Positions 8,524-16,028 of a stretch of DNA of 64,000 bases are shown here, piece by piece. The stretch is from Sphingomonas sp. PP-CC-1A-547. Lineage in GTDB: Bacteria > Pseudomonadota > Alphaproteobacteria > Sphingomonadales > Sphingomonadaceae. The translations under genes and the position numbers were made by a program. The stretch is from NCBI RefSeq assembly GCF_003610375.1, contig NZ_RAPZ01000011.1, positions 806,001-870,000 of the forward strand, read 5' to 3'. A model generated the notes under the pieces. It did no database searches. It was not told where the DNA came from and worked only from the letters and a program-made list of their open reading frames with translations. Every line of letters starts with the position of its first letter. Position 1 is the stretch's first letter.

Positions 8524-9777
8524 GTGGCCGAGGCACTGATCATCGACGCCGTCCGTACCCCGCGCGGTATCGGCAAGACCGGCAAGGGCGCGCTTGCGCA
8601 CATGCACCCCCAACATCTCGCCGCGACCGTCCTGAAGGCGATTGCCGAGCGAAACAAGCTAGATACCGCCGATGTCGACGACATCATCTGGTCGACCTCG
8701 ACTCAGCGCAGCGAGCAGAGCGGCGACCTCGGGCGGATGGCGGCGCTCGATGCTGGGTATGACGTCAAGGCGAGCGGGACGACGCTCGACCGGTTCTGCG
8801 GCGGGGGAATTACGGCCGTGAACTTCGCCGCGGCGCAGATCATGAGCGGGATGGAAGACCTCGTCATCGCCGGCGGCACCGAGATGATGTCGCTCACCAC
8901 GACGATGATGCAGGACGACATGGCGGCGGGGAAGCGGCCGCTCGGGATCGGCTCGGGCAACGCCAGGCTCGACGCGGCGCACCCGCAATCGAACCAGGGG
9001 ATCTGCGCCGACGCGATCGCCAGCATCGAGGGGATCGACCGCGAAACGCTCGAAGCGCTCGGGCTGGAAAGCCAGCGCCGCGCGGCGGTGGCGATCGCCG
9101 AAGGGCGGTTCGATCGCAGTATCGTTCCCGTCACCGACGACACCGGTGCGCTTGTCCTCGAGAAGGACGAATACCCGCGGCCCGATACGACTGCCGAGGG
9201 CCTCGCCGCGCTGCGTCCGTCGTTCGCAGGGATCGCGGACATACCGCTCGACGACAAGGGCACGACCTACCGCAAGCAGATCAACCGCCGCTATCCCGAC
9301 CTGGAGATCGCGCACGTCCATCACGCCGGCAATTCGTCGGGCGTCGTCGACGGCGCCGCCGCCGTGCTGCTCGCGAGCGCCGACTATGCCGCCAAGCACG
9401 GGCTCAAACCCCGCGCGCGGATCGTCGCGATGGCGAACATGGGCGACGACCCGACGCTGATGCTCAACGCGCCCGTCCCTGCGGCGCGGAAGGTGCTGGC
9501 GAAGGCTGGGCTTACGGTCGACGACATCGACCTGTGGGAGATCAACGAGGCGTTCGCGGTGGTCGCCGAGAAGTTCATCCGCGACCTGAAGCTCGACCGC
9601 GACAAGGTGAACGTCAATGGCGGTTCGATCGCGCTCGGCCATCCGATCGGCGCGACCGGCGCGATCCTGATCGGGACGATCTTGGACGAACTCGAACGCC
9701 GCGACTTGAAACGCGGGCTCGTGACGATGTGCGCGGGCGGCGGGATGGCGCCGGCAATCATCATCGAGCGCGTCTGA
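8524..9777 (+). CDS. Thiolase (acetyl-CoA C-acyltransferase)
   Basis: Thiolase of 417 residues that cleaves 3-oxoacyl-CoA with CoA to release acetyl-CoA or propionyl-CoA. The nucleophile is in LDRFCGGG (Cys92), the general base in GHPIGATGA (His373) and the second cysteine in MCAGGGMAP (Cys403). The start is GTG at 8524 (VAEALIIDAVRTPRG): AGGAG ends six bases upstream and the family begins with exactly this segment, so the reading from 8506 is too long. It is first in an operon with the CoA ligase (stop and start share one base) and two acyl-CoA dehydrogenases. It is more divergent from FadA than the second thiolase at 39832, consistent with a special substrate. Confidence 0.92.
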   Translation: MAEALIIDAVRTPRGIGKTGKGALAHMHPQHLAATVLKAIAERNKLDTADVDDIIWSTSTQRSEQSGDLGRMAALDAGYDVKASGTTLDRFCGGGITAVNFAAAQIMSGMEDLVIAGGTEMMSLTTTMMQDDMAAGKRPLGIGSGNARLDAAHPQSNQGICADAIASIEGIDRETLEALGLESQRRAAVAIAEGRFDRSIVPVTDDTGALVLEKDEYPRPDTTAEGLAALRPSFAGIADIPLDDKGTTYRKQINRRYPDLEIAHVHHAGNSSGVVDGAAAVLLASADYAAKHGLKPRARIVAMANMGDDPTLMLNAPVPAARKVLAKAGLTVDDIDLWEINEAFAVVAEKFIRDLKLDRDKVNVNGGSIALGHPIGATGAILIGTILDELERRDLKRGLVTMCAGGGMAPAIIIERV

Positions 9778-11315
9778 TGCACCCCGTCGCGCACGCGCTG
9801 ACGACACCCGACAAACCCGCCTACATCATGGCGGCGACGGGCGAGACGGTGACGTATCGCGACTTGGACGTACGGGCGAACCAGGGTGCGCATCTGCTCC
9901 GGTCGCTCGGGGTGAAGCGCGGCGACGGGATTGCGGTGCTGATGGACAATTCGCCGCGCTATCTGGAGGTGATGTGGGCGGCGGAGCGCACCGGCGTCTA
10001 TTGCACGTGCCTCTCGTCGAAACTGACCGCGAGCGAGGCGGCCTACATCATTCGCGACGGCGATTGCCGCGCGCTGATCGCGAGCAAAGGTTGCGCAGAG
10101 GTTGCCGCCGCCTTGGTTCCGATGCTCGATGACGTACGGCGCTACGTCGTAGACGGTGCGATCGACGGGTACGCGTCTTACGAAGCCGCGCGCGACACGA
10201 AGCGGCCCACGCCGATCGCTGATCCCTCGCCCGGCGGTATCCTGCTCTATTCGTCGGGCACCACGGGCAAGCCCAAGGGGGTCAAGCACGCCCTGTCGGA
10301 CGAGCCGTTCGGCACCAACGTCTCTCCGCTCGTGATGCTCGGCAGGGGACTGTACCGGTTCACGCCCGAGATGGTCTATCTCTCGCCCGCGCCGCTCTAT
10401 CACGCCGCGCCGTTGCGCTGGTCGATGGCCGTGCACCAGGTCGGCGGCACCGTGGTGGTGATGGAGCATTTCGATCCCGAGGCCGCGCTCGCCGCGATCG
10501 AGCGGCTCCACGTCACGCACGCGCAATGGGTGCCGACGCACTTCATCCGCCTGTTGAAACTCCCGCCCGAGGTCCGCGCGCGCTACGACGTGTCGTCGCT
10601 GAAGGCCGTCTGGCACGCCGCCGCCCCCTGCCCGCTGCCGGTCAAGCAGGCGATGATCGACTGGTGGGGCCCGATCATCGGCGAATATTACGCCGGCACC
10701 GAGGGCAACGGGTTCTGCGCGATCTCCAGCGCGGAGTGGCTGACGCACCAAGGCTCGGTCGGCCGCAACCTGACCGCGCAGACGATGATCTGCGACGAGG
10801 AGGGCAACGCGCTGCCCCCGCGCGCTGAAGGCGACGTGTATTTCGCGGGCGGTGGGGCATTCGAATATCACAACGACCCCGCCAAGACCGCGGAGGCCGC
10901 CAACGCACATGGCTGGACGACGCTCGGAGACGTCGGCTGGCTCGACGAGGAGGGCTATCTCTACCTCACCGACCGCAAGAGCTTCATGATCATCTCGGGC
11001 GGCGTGAACATCTATCCCGCCGAGATCGAGAACCTCCTCGTCACGCACCCGAAGGTCGCCGACGTCGCGGTAATCGGTGCACCCGACGACGAGATGGGCG
11101 AACAGGTAGTGGCGATCGTCTGCCCCGCCGACCCGACCGAGGATCGCGCGCAACTCGCCGCCGAACTCAGCGCGTTCGCCCGTGCGAACCTTAGCCATGT
11201 GAAAGCGCCGCGCCGGATCGATTTCCGCGAGACGCTGCCGCGGCACGAGACGGGCAAACTCTACAAGCGCCTGCTGCGCGACGAATATTGGGCGCAAGCC
11301 AAGGAGTCCGCATGA
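9777..11315 (+). CDS. AMP-forming acyl-CoA synthetase
   Basis: Adenylate-forming ligase of 512 residues that activates a carboxylic acid to its CoA thioester. It has the P-loop SSGTTGKPKGV, the motif YAGTEGNG, the hinge region TLGDVGWLDEEGYLYLTDR and the C-terminal catalytic lysine in RHETGKLYKR. The start ATG overlaps the thiolase stop (TGATG), giving tight coupling, and its own stop overlaps the next gene by ATGA. The family (FadD13/FadD19 and bile-acid ligase relatives) handles bulky or branched acids. In this cluster it would activate the acid made by the GMC and aldehyde dehydrogenases. The exact acid is unknown. Confidence 0.92.
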   Translation: MHPVAHALTTPDKPAYIMAATGETVTYRDLDVRANQGAHLLRSLGVKRGDGIAVLMDNSPRYLEVMWAAERTGVYCTCLSSKLTASEAAYIIRDGDCRALIASKGCAEVAAALVPMLDDVRRYVVDGAIDGYASYEAARDTKRPTPIADPSPGGILLYSSGTTGKPKGVKHALSDEPFGTNVSPLVMLGRGLYRFTPEMVYLSPAPLYHAAPLRWSMAVHQVGGTVVVMEHFDPEAALAAIERLHVTHAQWVPTHFIRLLKLPPEVRARYDVSSLKAVWHAAAPCPLPVKQAMIDWWGPIIGEYYAGTEGNGFCAISSAEWLTHQGSVGRNLTAQTMICDEEGNALPPRAEGDVYFAGGGAFEYHNDPAKTAEAANAHGWTTLGDVGWLDEEGYLYLTDRKSFMIISGGVNIYPAEIENLLVTHPKVADVAVIGAPDDEMGEQVVAIVCPADPTEDRAQLAAELSAFARANLSHVKAPRRIDFRETLPRHETGKLYKRLLRDEYWAQAKESA

Positions 11316-12409
11316 ACTTCGACTATTCCGACGACCAGAAATTCCTCAAGGACGAAGTGCGCAAGTTTCTCGGCGCGCATTGCGGCAGCGACCGGGTCCG
11401 TACGGTCCTCGACGATGCCGCCAAAGCCTATGACGCTGATCTCTGGAAGGCGGTCGGCGAACAAGGCTGGCTCGGCGCAGCGATCCCCGAGGAATTCGGC
11501 GGACTGGGGCTCGGCCATATCGAACTCTGCGCGATCGCAGAGGAACTGGGGCGAGCCTGCGCGCCGATCCCGTTCGCCTCGACCGTCTACTTCGTCGCCG
11601 AAGCGCTGATGCTGTACGGCAGCAATACCCAAAAGCTCCGATGGCTTCCGAGGATCGCAGCGGGCGACGTCATCGGCGCATTCGCAACGTCCGAAGGCGC
11701 CGGCCCCGTCACCGCACGCTCGATCCGCACCACCGTCTCCGGTGGGAAACTTACCGGTGAGAAGATTCCCGTCACGGATGGCGACGTCGCCGACCTGATC
11801 GTCGTCCTAGCCCGCGACGGCCTCTATCTCGTCGAGAAGGGCGCAGGCGTTTCCACAGAAGTCCTCGAAACACTCGACCCAACCCGCAGCGCCGCCCGCC
11901 TCACCTTCGCCGATGCACCATGTGAAAGGCTTGGCAGCGACGACGGCATCGCCGCGATGCAGGCCGTATTCGACCGCGCCGCCGTCCTCCTCGCGTTCGA
12001 ACAACTGGGTGGCGCGGATCGGTGCCTCGAGATGGCGAAGGGCTACGCGCTCGATCGCTACGCGTTCGGGCGGCAGATCGGTGGGTATCAGGCGATCAAG
12101 CACAAGCTCGCTGACATGTACGTGAAGAACGAACTCGCGCGCTCGAACGCCTATTACGGCGCATGGGCGCTGAACGTGGGCGCCGCCGAACTGCCGCTCG
12201 CCGCCGCCACGGCGCGCGTTGCCGCGTCCGACGCGTACTGGTTCGCGTCGAAGGAGAACATCCAGACGCATGGCGGGATGGGCTTCACCTGGGAGTCCGA
12301 CTGCCACCTTTATTACCGCCGCTCGCGCCAGCTCGCACTCGTCGCCGGCAGCCCCGCCGCGTGGCGCGAACGCCTCGTCGGCCAACTCGAAATGCGCAAC
12401 GCCGCCTAG
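11312..12409 (+). CDS. Acyl-CoA dehydrogenase, short subunit-like
   Basis: FAD acyl-CoA dehydrogenase family protein, 365 residues, starting MNFDYSDDQKFLKDEVRKF. The usual parts are visible: IPEEFGGLGLG in the N-terminal helical domain, a reduced middle beta domain, and RYAFGRQIGGYQAIKHKLADM and QTHGGMGFTWESD (span near residues 310-325) in the C-terminal domain. It is somewhat short and is paired with a second dehydrogenase directly downstream; such pairs form heterotetramers in actinobacterial steroid side-chain breakdown (ChsE proteins). The start overlaps the ligase stop by ATGA. The role is inferred as alpha,beta-desaturation of the activated acid. Confidence 0.9.
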   Translation: MNFDYSDDQKFLKDEVRKFLGAHCGSDRVRTVLDDAAKAYDADLWKAVGEQGWLGAAIPEEFGGLGLGHIELCAIAEELGRACAPIPFASTVYFVAEALMLYGSNTQKLRWLPRIAAGDVIGAFATSEGAGPVTARSIRTTVSGGKLTGEKIPVTDGDVADLIVVLARDGLYLVEKGAGVSTEVLETLDPTRSAARLTFADAPCERLGSDDGIAAMQAVFDRAAVLLAFEQLGGADRCLEMAKGYALDRYAFGRQIGGYQAIKHKLADMYVKNELARSNAYYGAWALNVGAAELPLAAATARVAASDAYWFASKENIQTHGGMGFTWESDCHLYYRRSRQLALVAGSPAAWRERLVGQLEMRNAA

Positions 12410-12432
12410 CCGGGCCGCTCGAAAGGACGATC

Positions 12433-13638
12433 ATGGACTTCAAGGACAGCGACGCCGAAGCCACGTATCGCGCCGCCGCACGCGACTGGCTCGACGCGAA
12501 CATCGCCGAACATGACTCCAGCCACTACCCCGACGACATGGCCAAGGCGAAGGCATGGCAGGCAAGGAAAGCGGCCGGCGGCTATGCGTGCATCACCTGG
12601 CCGCAGGAATGGGGCGGCGGCGGCGGCACCCCGATCGAAAGCGTCATCTTCGGACAGGAAGAGGCAAAACACGCGGTCGACGGCAGCTATTTCACGATCG
12701 GCCTCGGCATGTGCGTGCCGACCGTGATGGCCTATGCCGATGACGCGACCAAGCACCGCTTCGTCGGTTCCGCAGTGCGCGGCGACGAGATCTGGTCGCA
12801 GCTCTTCTCCGAACCCGCCGGCGGCTCCGACGTCGCCGCAATCCGCACGCGCGCGGTCAGGGACGGCGACGACTGGGTGATCAACGGCCAGAAGGTCTGG
12901 ACCTCGGGCGCGCATTACAGCGACTATGGCATCGTCCTGGTCCGTACCAACCCCGACGTGCCCAAGCACCAGGGCCTGACGATGTTCTGGCTCGACCTGA
13001 AGGCGCCGGGCATCGAAATCCGTCCGATCCACCAGATGTCCGGCGGGTCGAGCTTCAACGAAGTGTGGTTCGAGGACGTCCGGATTTCCGACGCGCAGCG
13101 TCTTGGTCCCGTAGACGGCGGCTGGAAGGTCGCGCTGTTCACGCTGATGAACGAGCGCCTCGCGATCGGCACGAGTGGCGGTGTCGGGCCCGAAGACATC
13201 CTCGCCTTCGCCGCCCAGGCCAACGGCGCAGACGGGCCGCTGCTGAAGGACGCCGCGTTCCGCCAGACGCTCGCCGACTGGTGGGTGCAATCCGAAGGCC
13301 TGCGCAACACTCGCATGCGGACGATCACCGCGCTGTCGAAGGGACAGGTGCCCGGCCCCGAAAGCTCGATCGGCAAGATCGTCGCCGCCAACCAGTTGCA
13401 GGCGATCGGCAACACCGCGGTCGAGGCCGGCGATCAATACGGCATCATATCCGACCCCGCGCTGACGCCGTTGAAGGGCGCGTTCCACGCCGCGACGATG
13501 TGGGCGCCGGGCCTGCGCATCGCCGGCGGCACCGACGAGATCCTCAAGAACATCATCGCCGAACGCGTGCTCGGCCTGCCTGGTGAAATTCGCGTCGACA
13601 AGGACCAGCCGTTCCGGGATTTGCCGGTGGGGGCGTAA
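12433..13638 (+). CDS. Acyl-CoA dehydrogenase, second subunit
   Basis: Acyl-CoA dehydrogenase of 401 residues. It shows TWPQEWGGGG near the N-terminus, the FAD/substrate loop QLFSEPAGGSDVAAIRTRA, the beta-domain segment WVINGQKVWTSGAHYSDYG, and the C-terminal RIAGGTDEILKNIIAERVLG. In the last motif GGTDEI replaces the YEGT form that carries the usual catalytic Glu, so the active base may sit elsewhere or in the partner subunit. AAAGGA lies upstream of ATG 12433 and the gap from the preceding dehydrogenase is 23 bases, so both belong to the same operon. Likely partner: the product of the gene ending at 12409. Confidence 0.92.
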   Translation: MDFKDSDAEATYRAAARDWLDANIAEHDSSHYPDDMAKAKAWQARKAAGGYACITWPQEWGGGGGTPIESVIFGQEEAKHAVDGSYFTIGLGMCVPTVMAYADDATKHRFVGSAVRGDEIWSQLFSEPAGGSDVAAIRTRAVRDGDDWVINGQKVWTSGAHYSDYGIVLVRTNPDVPKHQGLTMFWLDLKAPGIEIRPIHQMSGGSSFNEVWFEDVRISDAQRLGPVDGGWKVALFTLMNERLAIGTSGGVGPEDILAFAAQANGADGPLLKDAAFRQTLADWWVQSEGLRNTRMRTITALSKGQVPGPESSIGKIVAANQLQAIGNTAVEAGDQYGIISDPALTPLKGAFHAATMWAPGLRIAGGTDEILKNIIAERVLGLPGEIRVDKDQPFRDLPVGA

Positions 13639-13732
13639 ACATTTGATCGGTTACGTATATGATACGCGTTTACGGGGTAAATGTGCTTAGCACTTACTAT
13701 TAGGGCTAATTTCAGCCGATGACGGAGGTGGG

Positions 13733-14254
13733 GTGGCTAATCTCATTACATGGTTAGAAACTCACCAAGCCTTGTCAGGATGGGCACAGTTTGCTGGCGC
13801 CATAATTGCCTTAGCGATAACCTACTTCACCGCCTTCGCGCCACATTGGCAAAGGCGTAAGCAGTTGAAAAATGCAGCAGGTCGCCTTTTACAAAACAGT
13901 TACGAGGTTATCGAGAGCTACCATCGGACATCAGCCAACTTCTTGCCTACCGCCCTATCAGTGCGCGCTGCGGGATTGAGCATGATCTCGGTCGCAAGCG
14001 AAATAGACCGATTTCCTATATTTGAACTTAGAAACCAGGGACCCCGCTCGGCTGCCCGCAATTTGGTCGCTTCGGGAAGCTCTCTCAAATTACTGAACCT
14101 TTTTCTCGAATCGATAGCCATAGATTTGGTCGGCCGAGAGGGAACGCCAGAAGAACGAGAACATATTAGAGCCTTAGTTTTTGGTCAGCTCAAACTAATT
14201 GAGGATCTGATTACGGGTAAGGAATTACAACGACCAGTATGGCCCGTTCAATAG
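13733..14254 (+). CDS. Hypothetical membrane-anchored protein, AT-rich
   Basis: I do not recognise this 173-residue protein. It starts at GTG 13733 with GGAGG four bases before. One clear transmembrane segment follows near residues 17-37 (WAQFAGAIIALAITYFTAF), then RRKQ positive charges that would place the rest in the cytoplasm. The remainder looks helical and soluble. Base composition and codon use (TTA, ATA, AAT, AGA) are clearly more AT-rich than all neighbours, and the flanks at 13639-13732 and 14255-14379 share this, suggesting a recently acquired piece inside the catabolic cluster. The anchor-plus-cytoplasmic-domain layout occurs in some phage and defence proteins, but nothing here proves that. 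Confidence 0.6.
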   Translation: MANLITWLETHQALSGWAQFAGAIIALAITYFTAFAPHWQRRKQLKNAAGRLLQNSYEVIESYHRTSANFLPTALSVRAAGLSMISVASEIDRFPIFELRNQGPRSAARNLVASGSSLKLLNLFLESIAIDLVGREGTPEEREHIRALVFGQLKLIEDLITGKELQRPVWPVQ

Positions 14255-14379
14255 TATATCGCCAATTTTCGTATTTTTATGAGAATAAAAGCATTATCCT
14301 AAACATCGATAGAGGCCCGAGATTTTACTACAATTCAACATCGTATTGATCGCCGACCACTATCCACAGGAACGCTCTG

Positions 14380-15798
14380 ATGACTGACCTGCAAACCATC
14401 CTCACAGCCCAGCGTGATGCGTTCATGGCCGAGCTTCCCGTCACCAAGACGGTCCGCCTCGACCGGCTCAAGCGCGCGGCGGCGATGGTGCGGGATAATG
14501 CTGCGGCGTTCTGCGACGCGGTATCGGAGGATTTCGGGCACCGTAGCCGCGAGCAGACGATGATCACCGATATCGGCGCCTCGCTCGCGCCGATCGCGCA
14601 TGCCGCCAAGCATCTCGATCGGTGGATGCGGCGGGAGCGGCGCGCGGTCCAGTTTCCACTCGGACTGCTCGGGGCGAGGGCGTGGGTCGAATACCAGCCA
14701 AAGGGTGTCATCGGCATCATCGCTCCGTGGAATTTCCCGGTTAACCTCCTGATGGCGCCGCTCGCAGGCGTGCTCGCCGCGGGCAATCGCGCGATGGCGA
14801 AGACCAGTGAGTACACGCCCGCGACGGCCGCGCTGTTCGAGGACGTCGTGCCGAAATATTTCGCGCAGGACGAATTCGCCGTCATCTCGGGCGGTGCGGA
14901 TGTCGGGAAGGCGTTTGCCGCATTGCCGTTCGACCATCTGATCTTCACCGGCGCGACTGCGATCGGTCGCCACATCCTTCACGCCGCCGCCGATAACCTG
15001 ACGCCGGTCACGCTCGAACTCGGCGGCAAGTCGCCCGTCATTCTTGGCGCCTCGGCGGATATCGCGCGGGCGACCGAACGCGTGGCGCTCGGCAAGATGA
15101 TGAACGCGGGACAGATCTGCCTCGCACCCGATTACCTGCTCGTGCCCTCCGCAAACGAGGCGCAGGTCGTCGACGGCATCAAGGCGGCAGCCAGCGCGAT
15201 GTACCCCACCCTGCTCGCCAACGCAGACTACACGTCGGTCGTGAACGATCGCCACCACCAGCGCCTCACCGACTGGATCGCCGACGCCCGTGCAAAGGGC
15301 GCAACGGTCGAGGTCGTGAACCCCGCCAATGAGGATTTCGGCGCTGCCAACTCGCGGAAAATGCCGCTCCACATCGTCCGCGACGCGACCGACGACATGA
15401 TCGTCATGCAGGAAGAGATCTTCGGCCCGGTGCTGCCGATCCGCCGCTACGACGGCATCGACGACGCGATCGCGCAGGTGAACCGCCGCGATCGGCCGCT
15501 CGCGCTCTATTATTTCGGCACCGACGACACCGAGCGCCGTCGGGTGATGGACCGGACGATCTCGGGCGGCGTGACGCTCGACGACGTGATCTTCCACGTC
15601 TCGATGGAGGACCTCCCGTTCGGCGGCAGCGGACCGTCGGGGATGGGCGCGTATCACGGGATCGACGGCTTCCGTACGTTCAGCCATGCGCGGGCGGTCT
15701 ACAAGCAGTCGAAGTTGGACGTCGCCAAGATTGCCGGGCTCAAGGCGCCTTATGGTGCGGCGGCGGCGAAGACGATCGCGCGTATGATGCGGGGGTGA
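14380..15798 (+). CDS. Coniferyl aldehyde dehydrogenase-type ALDH
   Basis: NAD(P)-dependent aldehyde dehydrogenase of 472 residues. The cofactor motif is GIIAPWNFPVNL, the general base is in TLELGGKSP (Glu213) and the nucleophile in NAGQICLAPDY (Cys247). The N-terminus and the ICLAPDYLLVP segment match the CalB / fatty-aldehyde class III-like group rather than betaine or succinate-semialdehyde enzymes. An AGGA lies upstream of the ATG. No eugenol or ferulate genes are present, so the aldehyde is more likely the product of the GMC alcohol dehydrogenase at 6178. The preceding AT-rich insert separates it from the acyl-CoA dehydrogenase operon. Confidence 0.9.
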   Translation: MTDLQTILTAQRDAFMAELPVTKTVRLDRLKRAAAMVRDNAAAFCDAVSEDFGHRSREQTMITDIGASLAPIAHAAKHLDRWMRRERRAVQFPLGLLGARAWVEYQPKGVIGIIAPWNFPVNLLMAPLAGVLAAGNRAMAKTSEYTPATAALFEDVVPKYFAQDEFAVISGGADVGKAFAALPFDHLIFTGATAIGRHILHAAADNLTPVTLELGGKSPVILGASADIARATERVALGKMMNAGQICLAPDYLLVPSANEAQVVDGIKAAASAMYPTLLANADYTSVVNDRHHQRLTDWIADARAKGATVEVVNPANEDFGAANSRKMPLHIVRDATDDMIVMQEEIFGPVLPIRRYDGIDDAIAQVNRRDRPLALYYFGTDDTERRRVMDRTISGGVTLDDVIFHVSMEDLPFGGSGPSGMGAYHGIDGFRTFSHARAVYKQSKLDVAKIAGLKAPYGAAAAKTIARMMRG

Positions 15799-15816
15799 TG
15801 GCTATCGTGACTGGCA

Positions 15817-15885
15817 CACGTGCCCTCACCCTTCCCACGGCAAAGTAGCCGCGGGCCCCTTCCCTCTCCCCGTTGAGAGAGGGAG
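15817..15885. repeat. Partial copy of an interspersed palindromic element
   Basis: CACGTGCCCTCACCCTT and the TCCCTCTCCCC hairpin with GAGAGAGGGA match the right half of the element at 50604-50731. It lies downstream of the aldehyde dehydrogenase and may serve as its terminator. The rest of the 230-base gap up to 16028 shows only a ribosome binding site (AGGGGA) for the next gene. Confidence 0.7.
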
Positions 15886-16028
15886 GTCGGTCGTCCCGTT
15901 GAGCGAGGCATTCGGGTCACTACCGTAACAATATCGCCGACCGTCTCGAATTCGTCTTCGATCTGTCGCCGACGCGTCACGTCGATCGGCAAAGGGCCGC
16001 TGAGCGCCGTCGCGCTTCAGGGGACATC

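Noticed and set aside
9384..11297. Minus-strand frame of about 640 codons opposite the ligase
   Set aside because: The plus-strand ligase carries all adenylation motifs and fits the operon; the antisense product matches nothing.
14380..15798. Lignin monomer pathway based on the coniferyl-aldehyde-type ALDH
   Set aside because: No feruloyl-CoA synthetase, vanillin dehydrogenase or eugenol genes are in the window.
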